Positions 43,257 through 52,826 of a stretch of DNA of 64,000 nucleotides are shown here, piece after piece. Position 1 is the stretch's first letter. Every line of letters starts with the position of its first letter. The DNA is from Microbacterium sp. USTB-Y (GTDB lineage: Bacteria; Actinomycetota; Actinomycetes; Actinomycetales; Microbacteriaceae). Both the position numbers and the translations under genes were made by a program. Below the pieces are notes generated by a model. The model saw only the letters and a program-made list of their open reading frames with translations, made no database searches and was not told the DNA's origin. The DNA lies in contig NZ_JAGMTU010000003.1 of assembly GCF_023703415.1 (NCBI RefSeq), forward strand, positions 620,001-684,000, read 5' to 3'.

Positions 43257-44362
43257 GCGTCACCTCCCTGCCTCGGTCGCACCGAGAGCCCGCGCATCCG
43301 CAGGATCAGCATCGTCGCCCGGGTGATCTCGGCGCACAGCAGCGCGGCGATCACGAGCGCGACGATCCAGCTCAGGTCGGTCGGCTGGGTGAGCGGGTCG
43401 TCCTCCCGGTACGCCGTGGTCGAGGTCGGCGCAGGCGGCAGCTGCGCCTTCTTCTCGGCCGTGCGATGCTCGTAGCCCACGCCGAGCTCGCCCGCGATCT
43501 GCTGCAGGTTCTTCTCGTCGATGCGGCTGAGCGCGTCGGATCCCTGGTACTGGATGTAGTCACCGGAGCCCGAGAGCGCGCCCGTGGTCTCCCGCATCGG
43601 ACCGCCCTTCGCCGTGCCGTAGCCGAGCACCTCGCCGCCGGAGACGAGCTTCTTCGAGGTCGCGAACGACTCGGGCGAGGTCGAGACGGTCTGCTCGCCG
43701 TCGCCGAGGTAGAAGACCATCCGCGCGCGGTCGGGTGCCGCCTTCTGCGCGCTCTGCAGCGTCTGCGCGAGCAGCTGGTTCGCGATGCCGATCGAGCTGC
43801 CCTTCGACTGCCGGGTCACCTCGGGCTGCAGCACGTCGACCGCCGAGATCAGCGCGCCGGTGTCGGTCGTCAGAGGGAGGCGCAGCACGGCGTTCGCGTC
43901 GAACGTGATGAGCGCGAACCGGGCGCCGGGGTAGGCCTCCGCGATGCGGCGCACGTCTTCACGCACGCCCGCCAGGCGGGTGGTGTCGCCGGCCGAGGCG
44001 GTGGATCCCTGCGCGCCGTCCCAGTCCTCGGCGACCATGCTGGCGGTGGTGTCGACGGCGATCACCACATCCGTGGCCGACGCGAGGGTGCGCACCTGAC
44101 CCCCGGGCACGCTCGGGCGCAGCAGCAGCACGCCGCAGGCCAGCACGAGCAGGATCCGGAGGATCCACAGGACCGGGCCCGCGCCGGCCCCCGCCGACGA
44201 CCGCGTCTCGTCTCGGGCGCGCTCCGCGCGTCCTCGCTCGACGACCCCCTGCTGTGCGCGTCGGGAGGAGACGCTGCGCACGAGCATCCACACCGCGGCG
44301 CCCAGCACGGGCAGCACGAGGAGGATCACCAGGAACGGTGCGATGACGGGCTGGAGGATCAC
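43253..44362 (-). CDS. von Willebrand factor A domain membrane protein (BatA/B-like)
   Basis: A 369-residue protein: TM at about 8-27 (FLVILLVLPVLGAAVWMLVR), second TM about 68-85, vWA domain about 95-310, C-terminal TM about 335-355. The metal-ion-dependent adhesion site starts DVVIAVDTTASMVAEDW (DxTxS) and has MVFYLGDGEQ. GTG 44362 overlaps the preceding vWA gene's stop (GTGA). The linker GVVERGRAERARDETR is again repeat-derived. Paired vWA proteins, MoxR and DUF58 form a membrane-associated chaperone-like complex. Confidence 0.9.
   Translation of the reverse strand: MILQPVIAPFLVILLVLPVLGAAVWMLVRSVSSRRAQQGVVERGRAERARDETRSSAGAGAGPVLWILRILLVLACGVLLLRPSVPGGQVRTLASATDVVIAVDTTASMVAEDWDGAQGSTASAGDTTRLAGVREDVRRIAEAYPGARFALITFDANAVLRLPLTTDTGALISAVDVLQPEVTRQSKGSSIGIANQLLAQTLQSAQKAAPDRARMVFYLGDGEQTVSTSPESFATSKKLVSGGEVLGYGTAKGGPMRETTGALSGSGDYIQYQGSDALSRIDEKNLQQIAGELGVGYEHRTAEKKAQLPPAPTSTTAYREDDPLTQPTDLSWIVALVIAALLCAEITRATMLILRMRGLSVRPRQGGDA
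44201..44248. repeat. Dispersed repeat copy (CCGCGTCTCGTCTCGG...)
   Basis: Fourth copy of the family, inside the vWA gene at its cytoplasmic linker. Reads to CTCGCTCGACGACCCC. Confidence 0.55.
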
Positions 44363-45345
44363 AGGCGCACCCTCCACAGCAGCACGACGAAGCCGAGGGC
44401 GAGCACGATGAGCGCCGCGATCCACAACTGCGGCACGTCGGTCCAGATGACGGTGGCCTGTCCCTTCAATTGGGACGCCTCCTGCTTCTGCACCTGCGCG
44501 ATGATGTCGCCGACGGTCGTGGTCTCGCGCAGCGCATAGGCCTTGCCGCCCGTCACCGCGGCGGCGTCGGCCAGGCCCTGCGAGCCCTGCTGGTCGATGC
44601 CGTCGACCGGATTGATCGTGTAGACGCGGATCTTCTTCGACGCCGCGTAGTCGGCCGCCTCCGGCAGTGTGACGATCGGGGATCCGTTCAGCTCGTTGTC
44701 GGTGGCGAGGATGATCGAGCGTGCGCGCTGCTGGTCGGCGTGGTCGAAGCGCATCACACAGGAGGCGAGGCCGTCGCCGATGAGCGAGGCGCCCACGCCG
44801 TTCATCGTGCCGACCCACTGCTCCGGCACGGCGGTCGAGTAGTCGAAGCCCTTCATCAGGCTGCGCAGGCGCTCTCGGATGAACGCGTAGTCGTCGGTGA
44901 GAGGGAAGACCTGCACGGCCGAGCTGTTGAAGATCGTCAGCCCGATGCGCTCGCCCTTGAACCCGTCGGCGAGCTTGTCGAAGATCGACACGATCTCCTT
45001 GTCGACATCGGTCATGGATCCGGAGACGTCGAGGCACAGCATGATGTCGCGATTGGTCGACACCGGCTGGATCGTCTTCTGCGCCACCGGTCGCGCCGCG
45101 ACCACGCCGGCGAGCACCACCGCGAGCATGCCGAGGGCGACGATCCCCGCGAGCGCCGCCTGGCGCCGCCGCACCGCGCGACGGAACGCCGGCAGCGCGC
45201 GGATGCGCTCGGCCCGGGCGATCGGGGCGCCGTGGTCCGCGGATCCGCCACCGCGCCCGCGCAGCCCGAGCAGCACGCCGAGCGCGATCGCGAGCAGCAG
45301 CGCGCCGGCGATCGCGAGCAGGATCCAGGCGTTCGCTAGTACCAC
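44359..45345 (-). CDS. von Willebrand factor A domain membrane protein (BatA-like)
   Basis: A 328-residue protein with N-terminal TM (about 6-26), second TM (about 62-82), a vWA domain (about 95-290) and a C-terminal TM (about 305-325). The adhesion site is IMLCLDVSGSMTDVD (DxSxS) with ILATDNELNGSPI further on, so metal binding looks intact. GTG 45345 is chosen because it sits in the stop region of the preceding gene (10-nt overlap). First of two vWA genes in the operon; likely forms a membrane complex with its neighbour under MoxR control. Confidence 0.91.
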   Translation of the reverse strand: MVLANAWILLAIAGALLLAIALGVLLGLRGRGGGSADHGAPIARAERIRALPAFRRAVRRRQAALAGIVALGMLAVVLAGVVAARPVAQKTIQPVSTNRDIMLCLDVSGSMTDVDKEIVSIFDKLADGFKGERIGLTIFNSSAVQVFPLTDDYAFIRERLRSLMKGFDYSTAVPEQWVGTMNGVGASLIGDGLASCVMRFDHADQQRARSIILATDNELNGSPIVTLPEAADYAASKKIRVYTINPVDGIDQQGSQGLADAAAVTGGKAYALRETTTVGDIIAQVQKQEASQLKGQATVIWTDVPQLWIAALIVLALGFVVLLWRVRL

Positions 45346-45827
45346 GTCGTCACCACCGTGCGGGCGGCCTCGGCGCCGACGAGCGGGTCGATGGGGGCGG
45401 TGCGCCGGAAGATGCTCGGATAGTAATTGCGCCCGATCGCGTCGATGAGCGCGGGGTGCACGCCGAGGCGCACCAGGTCGTCGAGCGCTAGCACCGGCGC
45501 CTCGATGCCGCTGTACTCGTTGACGAACCCGCGCACCGTGCGACTGAGATCGAGGTTGGCGCGACGGGCGTCGGTGACCCCCGCGCGGTAATCGGCCTCG
45601 ATCTGCGCGATCGCCCCGAGGTACTCCTGGCGCAGCACGGTCGCGACGTCGGCGGTGAGCGCCGGCACCGGGACCGGGGAGGCGGCCACCGGGATCGCGC
45701 TGCGTGGTCGGGTCAGCACGATCACGAGCCACGCGGCTCCGGCGAGCAGCACGAGCACGCCGATCGCGAGCAGGATCCAGCCCCCGCCGTACTGGGCCGG
45801 CGGGTACAGCTCATCGGTGCCGGACAT
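45336..45827 (-). CDS. Small membrane protein of the MoxR/vWA operon
   Basis: A 163-residue protein with one N-terminal TM helix (about residues 17-38, GWILLAIGVLVLLAGAAWLV) and a soluble domain (LRQEYLGAIAQIEADYRAGV, GFVNEYSGIEAPVLALDDLV). The same kind of gene sits between DUF58 and vWA genes in many actinobacteria. ATG 45827 has GAGG five bases upstream; ATG 45839 is in frame but less well placed. It overlaps DUF58 (upstream) and vWA (downstream). Confidence 0.8.
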   Translation of the reverse strand: MSGTDELYPPAQYGGGWILLAIGVLVLLAGAAWLVIVLTRPRSAIPVAASPVPVPALTADVATVLRQEYLGAIAQIEADYRAGVTDARRANLDLSRTVRGFVNEYSGIEAPVLALDDLVRLGVHPALIDAIGRNYYPSIFRRTAPIDPLVGAEAARTVVTTWY

Positions 45828-46767
45828 GAGACCTCGCATCCAGCATCGCGAGGAGACCGGCGACCGCCTCGTCCTGTGCTCCGAGGGCGACGTGCGTGAT
45901 CTCCAGACGCCGCAGCAGCTCCCGCGTGCGCGCGGCGTCGGCGGCGTCGGCCGCCTGCAGCTCGGCGGCGAGCTCGGCGTCGCCCTGCAGGAACTCGGGG
46001 ATCGCCCAGTGCGAGGCGACGTCGCGACGTGCGCGCTGCGGGACGCGCGGCGACGCGCTGCCCGCGGGGGCGTCGAGCGAGGACGCGGCGCGCGAAGGAC
46101 CGGCTGGGCGCGCTGCGAGCACCGGATCCGCGTCGTGCAGGGCGATCCAGAGCACGTCGTGCTGCACGCGCAGGCGCCGCAGCAGCCGCTCCGTCTCGTC
46201 GGACACCGGGGCGTCGTCGGTGACCACGACGACGATCATGCGCCGGGAGATCGTGCGCGCGACGTACGACAGCAGCGCGTCGCGGTCGCTCGGGACGGAG
46301 GCGGCGTCGACCGCGCGGTCGATCTGGCGCAGCGTGTGCTCGAGCGCGGCCTCGCTGCGGCCGATCTCGCGCCGGCGCACCCCGTCGGCGTCGCCGTTCA
46401 CGAGGCAGAAGTCGTCGCCGTGCCGCAGGGCGAGCAGCCCCAGCACGCCGACCGTGAGGATCGCCAGATCCTTCTTCGGCCGCTCGTCGTGCGCGAGAGC
46501 GGCCATCGAGAGCCCGGTGTCGACGACGAAGAGCACGGTGTGCATGCGGGTGGCGAGCGACCGGCGCACGACGGCGGAGCCGAGCCGCGCCGTCGCCTTC
46601 CAGTCGATGTCGCGGATCTGGTCGCCGTATTCGTAGGCGCGCAGGTCGTCGAAGTCGAGGCTGTGCCCGCGCAGCAGTGACGCGTAGGCGCCGTCGAGCG
46701 CGTGCGTCGACTTGCGCGTCGAGTCGATGAAGAGCTTGCCCTTCACCGGCGTCAGCAGGCTGGCCAT
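45811..46767 (-). CDS. DUF58 domain protein
   Basis: A 318-residue protein with the DUF58 signature YEYGDQIRDIDWKATARLGS (about residues 46-65), followed by a vWA-like fold (TVLFVVDTGLSMAALAHDER). These proteins occur with MoxR ATPases and vWA proteins and are thought to be assembled or remodelled by MoxR. The gene follows moxR after 31 bp that contain a known-looking repeat (46780-46804). Cytoplasmic or membrane-associated; no TM segments. Confidence 0.92.
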   Translation of the reverse strand: MASLLTPVKGKLFIDSTRKSTHALDGAYASLLRGHSLDFDDLRAYEYGDQIRDIDWKATARLGSAVVRRSLATRMHTVLFVVDTGLSMAALAHDERPKKDLAILTVGVLGLLALRHGDDFCLVNGDADGVRRREIGRSEAALEHTLRQIDRAVDAASVPSDRDALLSYVARTISRRMIVVVVTDDAPVSDETERLLRRLRVQHDVLWIALHDADPVLAARPAGPSRAASSLDAPAGSASPRVPQRARRDVASHWAIPEFLQGDAELAAELQAADAADAARTRELLRRLEITHVALGAQDEAVAGLLAMLDARSHVRHR

Positions 46768-46779
46768 GGTGTCCTCCGG

Positions 46780-46798
46780 TTCCTGAGCCTGTCGAAGG

Positions 46799-46804
<6 letters not shown>
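46780..46804. repeat. TTCCTGAGCCTGTCGAAGG repeat
   Basis: The 19-mer at 46780-46798, continued as TCAGGG, forms CCTGA...TCAGG ends around GCCTGTCGAAGG. I recall this as a highly repeated motif in many Microbacteriaceae genomes, but only one copy is in this window. It lies between moxR and the DUF58 gene. Confidence 0.5.
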
Positions 46805-48070
<1,266 letters not shown>

Positions 48071-48157
48071 GTGCAGCTCCCCCTGGTCCGTGTCGCGCGT
48101 CGACCACGCGCACCTCTGCCAGCGTAACCGCCGAGGCCGCGCCCGCCGCCTGTGCGG

Positions 48158-48210
48158 CATGGGGAGGACTCCCCATGAGACCAGCGGGGAATGGTATTAT
48201 CGAATTCGAT
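48158..48210. promoter_or_regulatory. Two palindromes at the XRE promoter
   Basis: CATGGGGAG-GA-CTCCCCATG (48158-48177) is a perfect 9-bp-arm palindrome; ATCGAATTCGAT (48199-48210) is a perfect 12-bp palindrome overlapping the -10-like TATTAT (48195-48200). Both are between moxR and the XRE gene starts and are candidate binding sites for the XRE antitoxin. Confidence 0.65.
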
Positions 48211-48224
48211 CATAGGGGGTGATG

Positions 48225-48800
48225 ATGGACGCCGAAGCGCTACGGAGGGCGCGCCTGAATGCGGGGCGGAGCCTCTATGACCTCGCCTCCGTGTCGGGCA
48301 TAGCTGCCAGCAACATCTCGGCCATCGAGCACGGGCGACGCCTTCCGACGATCGGGACGGTCGATCTGATCGCCTCCGCGATGGGTGTCGAGTTCGTGCC
48401 GGTTTCCTTGCATGGGCGTGCGACCGTCGCCCGTGCTTCGGCGGAGATCATCATGCAGGAGGAATCTGCCCCTGCCGTCGCGTATCGTACGTTTCTGCAG
48501 ATCGCCGACGATCTCGCCGCAGTCAATGCGTTCCAGCGCGTGCTGCTTGCGGCCGAGGAACCTCTGCGCACGCGATCTCGATGGGATGACGCCGTTGCGG
48601 GGCTTGTCGAATGGCGACTGGGACAGGTCGATGCGCCGCTTCCCGATTGGCTGGCCAGACGAGAAGCGGTGGACCGGGGCTGGTGGCAGCCGCAACGTAC
48701 CGAGACTCCGCTCGCACTGACCGCCGATCCGGATCATGTCCCGGAGCCACTGCGCCGACGAAGGATCCTCATCGAGGAGGAGGAGTTCGCGAGTCTATGA
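48225..48800 (+). CDS. XRE-family helix-turn-helix antitoxin-like regulator
   Basis: A 191-residue protein. The N-terminal Cro/C1 helix-turn-helix is LRRARLNAGRSLYDLASVSG, IAASNISAIEHGRRLPTIGT, VDLIASAMGV. The rest (about 65-190) is a separate helical domain (VAYRTFLQIADDLAAVNAFQ, WWQPQRTETPLALTAD), presumably contacting the toxin. ATG 48225 is the third possible start in MMMDAE and the one best spaced from AGGGGG (48214-48219). It overlaps the nucleotidyltransferase gene by ATGA, the usual order for an antitoxin-toxin pair. The toxin is broken, so this may be an orphan antitoxin. Confidence 0.85.
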   Translation: MDAEALRRARLNAGRSLYDLASVSGIAASNISAIEHGRRLPTIGTVDLIASAMGVEFVPVSLHGRATVARASAEIIMQEESAPAVAYRTFLQIADDLAAVNAFQRVLLAAEEPLRTRSRWDDAVAGLVEWRLGQVDAPLPDWLARREAVDRGWWQPQRTETPLALTADPDHVPEPLRRRRILIEEEEFASL

Positions 48801-49395
48801 GCGAGATCCTTCTTTCCCGTGCCGACATCATCGACGCCCTGACCGAACTGGTGAGCGAGTTGAGGGCTGATGGCCGGCGGTCTCACATCCAGATCGTCGG
48901 AGGTGCGGCGATCGCATTGACGCTGAATGCGGACCGCCGAGCTACGCGTGACGTCGATGCTCCCGCGACGCCAGCGGAAGCGGTTATCGCGGCTTCGGCT
49001 CGCGTCGCGCAGGCGCGGGGCTGGCCTGACGACTGGTTCAACAACGCGGCGGAGCAGTTCGTGCCGGCCGGCTTTGGTCGGGCCGCCGAGTGGCGGACGG
49101 TCCATGATGACGGCGTCGTGCGGATCGATGTGTCGTGCGGATCGATGTAGCGTCCCCTGAGATGCTGCTCGCGATGAAGCTGCACGCTGCGCAGCGACGA
49201 CACCTTCGCGAAGCGGACGATCTCTCGGTTCTTCTCCGGCGGCTCGAAGTGCGCAGCGTGACGGAGGCTGAGGAGACCTACGGCGAGTTCTACCCCGGCG
49301 ACGAGTTCAGCCCACGGCTCTTTGCTCTCGTCGGGGCGCTGCTCGATGTTCCTGGTGACGCACCACCCCTACCCGATCCGCCGCGCTTCGCTTGA
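48797..49395 (+). pseudogene. Nucleotidyltransferase-fold toxin split by a 17-bp tandem duplication
   Basis: The N-terminal part (48797-49150) has the nucleotidyltransferase signature HIQIVGGAAIALTLNADRRA, TRDVDAPATP, as in AbiEii/DUF6036-like toxins, and stops prematurely at 49148. The C-terminal part continues from 49135 in another frame (VASPEMLLAMKLHAAQRRHL, READDLSVLLRRL) and ends at 49395. The cause is visible: GTCGTGCGGATCGATGT occurs twice in tandem (49115-49131 and 49132-49148). Removing one copy restores a single 193-residue frame through VVRIDVASPEMLL. It is coupled to the XRE gene. The duplication could arise and revert by slippage, or be a fixed mutation or assembly error. Confidence 0.82.
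49115..49148. repeat. Perfect 17-bp tandem duplication
   Basis: GTCGTGCGGATCGATGT, two exact adjacent copies; it breaks the toxin reading frame (17 is not a multiple of three). Confidence 0.97.
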
Positions 49396-49465
49396 GTCCG
49401 GTCGCCGGGGACGCATCTCCGCGGCGCCCGGGCCTCGAACGACGGAATCTCCCACCGCACGGGTT

Positions 49466-49482
49466 GCTGCCGAGCGCACGGG
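49466..49482. repeat. Half-site of the GCTGCCGARYGCACGGG repeat family
   Basis: GCTGCCGAGCGCACGGG, preceded by CGCACGGGTT. The same word builds the palindromic array at 60371-60456. The surrounding gap 49396-49691 holds no gene I can support. Confidence 0.5.
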
Positions 49483-49691
49483 ATACATGCGTCGGCAAGT
49501 CATGCACTCCGCAGGTCCCCACTCGACGCCCACGCGGAGCAGAGGCCGGCACCGGGCAGAGGTCGACACCGACACAGCCCGCAACCCCGCCCCCTCCCGT
49601 ACCCCCGACACCGATACCACGGGGTGACGTGCCGGGCGGTGTGAGGTCGTAGCGTGGATCCGACCGCATTCGACCGCGGAGAGGGGGCGGC

Positions 49692-50942
49692 ATGACCGTC
49701 GAGGATCGGCAGGATCGTCGACGTCCGGCGCGCCGCCGGTTCGGGATCCTGGCCCTGCGCGTGGCGCCCGGGCGTGCGAACCTCGCGATCTGGGCCCTCG
49801 CGATCGCGTGCGCGCTGGCTCAGCTGGCGGTCGCCGCCTCGTTGGGCGTCACGCTCTACCGGATTCCGCTCGCCGCGGCCCTCATCCTGTCGCTCGTGCA
49901 GGCCGCGGCCATCGTGCTCGCGCTGTTCGCGCCCGTGTGGGCGACCCTGCTGGCTCTGATCGCGGGCAATGCGCTCGCCGGGCTGGCCGCAGCGACCCCC
50001 GATCAGCCGTGGCCGATCGCCGTGTCCACGATCGTGGCGAACACGCTGGTGTGGATCGGCGTCGCGCTGCGGGCGCGCTGGTGGCTGCCCGCTGCCGGGT
50101 GGGCGTTCAGCGTGCTCTCCGCCGTCATGGTCGCCGTCGACGCGCCCGTGAAGGCGGACGACGGCCGTACGATCGCCGACCTCGTCGTCTTCGCGGCCGT
50201 CACCCTCGGCGCCGTCCTGGTCGGCGTCGGGATCCGCAACTGGTCGCTGCTGCGTGCGCAGTTGCGGGCCGAGCGTGCGGCGACGGCCGTCGAGCTGGCC
50301 CGCCGCGAGGCCGTCGAGGACAAGGCGCGGATCGCCCGCGAACTGCACGACGTCGTCGCGCACGGGATGTCGGCGATCCAGGTGCGCGCCGCGAGCGCGC
50401 GCTACCGGATGCCCGATCTTCCGCCCGACGCCGCCGCGGAGTTCGACGAGGTCGCGGCGACGGCGCGGTCGGCGATGAAGGAGATGCGCGTGATCCTCGG
50501 GCTCCTCCGCGACGAGGAGGGGGAGGCCGAGCATGCGCCGCAACCGGGCCTCGCCGACGTCCCCGAGCTGATCGCGCGGGCCGGCGACCTCGGTCCGGTG
50601 TCCGAGCGCGGGACGTGGGAGCTCACGGAGCGGGAGCAGCAGGATCCGATCCTGGGCCTCGCCGCGTACCGCGTGGTGCAGGAGGGGCTGAGCAACGTCG
50701 CCCGGCACGCCCCGGGCGCCGCCACGGAGGTGGTGTGGACGCAGACGCCGGCAGAGCTCGGGATCCGCGTGCGCAACACGGCCCCGGCGGGGCCCGCCGA
50801 ACCACGCGCGGACGGGGGCGGGCACGGACTCCGCGGAATGCGCGAGCGGGTGGCGACGATGGGCGGCGCGGTGCACGCGATCGCCCAGGACGACGGCGGA
50901 TTCGTGCTGCAGGTGCGGATCCCGAGGGAGGAGCGGTCATGA
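49692..50942 (+). CDS. Two-component sensor histidine kinase (NarL partner type)
   Basis: A 416-residue HisKA_3 kinase. Five or six TM helices (about residues 30-185) with no large extracytoplasmic sensor domain, a short coiled coil (RAERAATAVELARREAVEDK), then the phosphoacceptor helix ARIARELHDVVAHGMSAIQV with His219, and an ATPase domain (VQEGLSNVARHAPGAATEVV, GGGHGLRGMRERVATMGG). The membrane-only sensor resembles kinases that feel the envelope, such as DesK or LiaS types. GAGAGGGGGCGG precedes ATG 49692. It overlaps the response regulator (ATGA). Confidence 0.95.
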   Translation: MTVEDRQDRRRPARRRFGILALRVAPGRANLAIWALAIACALAQLAVAASLGVTLYRIPLAAALILSLVQAAAIVLALFAPVWATLLALIAGNALAGLAAATPDQPWPIAVSTIVANTLVWIGVALRARWWLPAAGWAFSVLSAVMVAVDAPVKADDGRTIADLVVFAAVTLGAVLVGVGIRNWSLLRAQLRAERAATAVELARREAVEDKARIARELHDVVAHGMSAIQVRAASARYRMPDLPPDAAAEFDEVAATARSAMKEMRVILGLLRDEEGEAEHAPQPGLADVPELIARAGDLGPVSERGTWELTEREQQDPILGLAAYRVVQEGLSNVARHAPGAATEVVWTQTPAELGIRVRNTAPAGPAEPRADGGGHGLRGMRERVATMGGAVHAIAQDDGGFVLQVRIPREERS

Positions 50943-51610
50943 CGACGGTGTTGATCGTCGACGATCAGGCGATGCTGCGGGCGGGGTTCGCCGCGATCCT
51001 GCAGGCGCAGGACGGGATCGACGTGATCGGGCAGGCGTCCGACGGTGCCGAGGGGGTCGACGAGGCCCGGCGGCTGCGCCCCGAGGTCGTGCTCATGGAC
51101 GTGCGGATGCCGAACCTGGACGGGATCGAGGCGACCCGGCGGATCCTCGCTGCGGCGGAGCGAGACGGCCGTGCGGCGCCCGCCGTGCTGGTGCTGACCA
51201 CCTTCGATGCCGACGAGTACGTGCACGAGGCGCTGCAGGCCGGCGCCAGCGGGTTCCTGCTCAAGGACGCCCTGCCTGAGGAGCTCGTGCAGGCCGTGCG
51301 GGTGGTCGCGGCCGGGGACGCGCTGCTCGCTCCGCGGATCACCCGGCGGCTGCTGGAGCGGTTCGCAGAGAGCCGACCCCGGACGAACGGCGCCGAGCTG
51401 CGGCTGAAGGGCCTCACGGAGCGCGAGCACGAGATCCTCGTGCTCGTCGGCCGCGGGCTGTCGAACCGCGAGATCGCGACCGACCTGTTCCTCGCCGAGC
51501 AGACCGTGAAGACGCACGTCAGCCGTATCTTCGCGAAGCTCGGGCTGCGCGACCGGGTGCAGGCGGTGATCCTCGCCTACGACGCGGGGCTGGTGGCGCC
51601 CGCGGGGTGA
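50939..51610 (+). CDS. NarL/FixJ-family response regulator
   Basis: A 223-residue regulator with complete receiver (VLIVDDQAMLRAG; phosphorylation Asp in VVLMDVRMPNLDG at about residue 54; FLLKDALPEE with the Lys) and LuxR output domain LTEREHEILVLVGRGLSNRE, IATDLFLAEQTVKTHVSRIF. It forms a pair with the overlapping kinase. No target is obvious; a small DUF4190 protein follows in the opposite direction. Confidence 0.95.
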   Translation: MTTVLIVDDQAMLRAGFAAILQAQDGIDVIGQASDGAEGVDEARRLRPEVVLMDVRMPNLDGIEATRRILAAAERDGRAAPAVLVLTTFDADEYVHEALQAGASGFLLKDALPEELVQAVRVVAAGDALLAPRITRRLLERFAESRPRTNGAELRLKGLTEREHEILVLVGRGLSNREIATDLFLAEQTVKTHVSRIFAKLGLRDRVQAVILAYDAGLVAPAG

Positions 51611-51620
51611 CGCCGCAGGC

Positions 51621-51983
51621 TCAGCTCGTCTGGGAGACGGCGATGCCGAGCGCCGAGAATCCGACGACGAGGACGAACACGACGATGATCGCCCAGACCA
51701 GCAGGATCAGGCTCGAGATGATCACGCCCGTCAGGGCCATGCCCCGGCCCGCAGGCTCTCTGCGCAGACCCGCGATCCCCAGGATCAGCGCCGCGATCGG
51801 CACCAGGAACGTGAACCCGAACACGATCGAGACGAGGGCGAGCACCATCGACGCGATGCTCATGCCCTTGGGCTCGGGCGCCGCGAGATAGACGGGCATC
51901 GGGTAGTACGACGGACCTCCGGCCGGATTCTGCGCCATCGGATACGGCGGCGGTCCGGGCTGCGGATCCTGCGGATAGGTCAT
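51621..51983 (-). CDS. DUF4190 membrane protein
   Basis: A 120-residue protein: a Pro/Tyr-rich N-terminus (QDPQPGPPPYPMAQNPAGGP) and two TM helices (about residues 41-68 SIASMVLALVSIVFGFTFLV and 85-112) with the DUF4190 motif ALILGIAGLRREPAGRGMAL between them. GGGGGAA precedes ATG 51983. It is convergent with the response regulator after 10 bp. Function unknown. Confidence 0.88.
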   Translation of the reverse strand: MTYPQDPQPGPPPYPMAQNPAGGPSYYPMPVYLAAPEPKGMSIASMVLALVSIVFGFTFLVPIAALILGIAGLRREPAGRGMALTGVIISSLILLVWAIIVVFVLVVGFSALGIAVSQTS

Positions 51984-52065
51984 GATTCCCCCTGGTCTGC
52001 GTGGTGCGGGTTCCTGCCCCTCCTTCCTAGCGCACCCGGGCGGAACCCGTGCCCGCCGTCGCGAA

Positions 52066-52107
52066 CCTGCGACACCGGGTCAGAGCCCTGCGACACCGGG
52101 TCAGAGC
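52066..52107. repeat. Perfect 21-bp tandem duplication
   Basis: CCTGCGACACCGGGTCAGAG plus C, at 52066-52086 and 52087-52107. The second copy contains the stop codon of the DJ-1/PfpI gene (52101-52103). Confidence 0.95.
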
Positions 52108-52784
52108 AGTGCGGCGACCTTCCGCGCCGTCTCCTTGGCGGATCCGGGGTTCTGGCCCGTGACGAGCTTCCCGTCGGCGACGGCGTACGCGACGAACGGG
52201 AGGCGCGCCTTCTCGTAGAGTGCTCCGCGCTTCTTCATCTCCTCCTCGGCGTTGTAGGGGACGAGCTTGTCGACCCCCGCCAGGATCTCCTCCCGCCAGG
52301 CGAAGCCGGTGAGGTGCCTGCCCTCGACGAGGAGGCTGCCGTCACTGAGGTGGACATCGAGCAGCCCGCAGTATCCGTGGCACACCGAGGAGACGATCTT
52401 GCCCTGCTCCCACAGCTCACGGGTGACGCGCTGCAGGCCCTCGCTGCCGGGGAAGTCATACATCACGGCGTGCCCGCCGGTGAAGAAGATCGCGTCGAAG
52501 GCCTCCGTGTCGACCTGCTCAGGGCTGAGGGTGTCCTCGAGCAGGGCCATCCGGGCGGGGTCCTCGTGCCAGGCCTTCGCGACCTTGTCGTAGGCGGGGA
52601 ACTTCAGCGAGCGGGGCTCCAGCGGCACCCGCCCCCCGGCAGGGCTCACGAGGGTCTGCTCGAAGCCGTGCTGCTCGAACACCTCCCAGGCGTGGGCGAG
52701 TTCGGACAGCCACAGCCCGGTCGGGTGGGTCGGGTCGTCGTAGTGTGCGACGTTGGTGACGACGTGCAGGATGCGGGCGGTCAT
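52101..52784 (-). CDS. DJ-1/PfpI-family protein (Hsp31/GATase1-like)
   Basis: A 227-residue protein of the class I glutamine amidotransferase-like fold. The nucleophile elbow is IVSSVCHGYCGLLDV (Cys at about residue 134), with a Glu-containing strand early (HPTGLWLSELAHAW) and FFTGGHAVMYDFPGSEGLQR. Relatives act as glyoxalases/deglycases or chaperones under stress. Divergence from a TetR/epimerase pair begins after the next gene; upstream, the TetR at 52827 is only 42 bp away in the same direction, so the two may be cotranscribed and the protein may be under its control. Confidence 0.9.
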   Translation of the reverse strand: MTARILHVVTNVAHYDDPTHPTGLWLSELAHAWEVFEQHGFEQTLVSPAGGRVPLEPRSLKFPAYDKVAKAWHEDPARMALLEDTLSPEQVDTEAFDAIFFTGGHAVMYDFPGSEGLQRVTRELWEQGKIVSSVCHGYCGLLDVHLSDGSLLVEGRHLTGFAWREEILAGVDKLVPYNAEEEMKKRGALYEKARLPFVAYAVADGKLVTGQNPGSAKETARKVAALL

Positions 52785-52826
52785 TCTTCTTCTCCTCGGA
52801 GGCTGTCTTCTCGGGTGGTGGGCGGA

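Noticed and set aside
41065..43263. Single 732-codon protein spanning the repeat protein and TPR region
   Set aside because: The upstream part is an out-of-frame shadow of the TPR gene (42384-43256); the real start is ATG 42390 overlapping its stop.
48225..49395. Intact XRE/nucleotidyltransferase toxin-antitoxin system
   Set aside because: The toxin frame is interrupted by the 17-bp duplication, so only the antitoxin is intact in this sequence.
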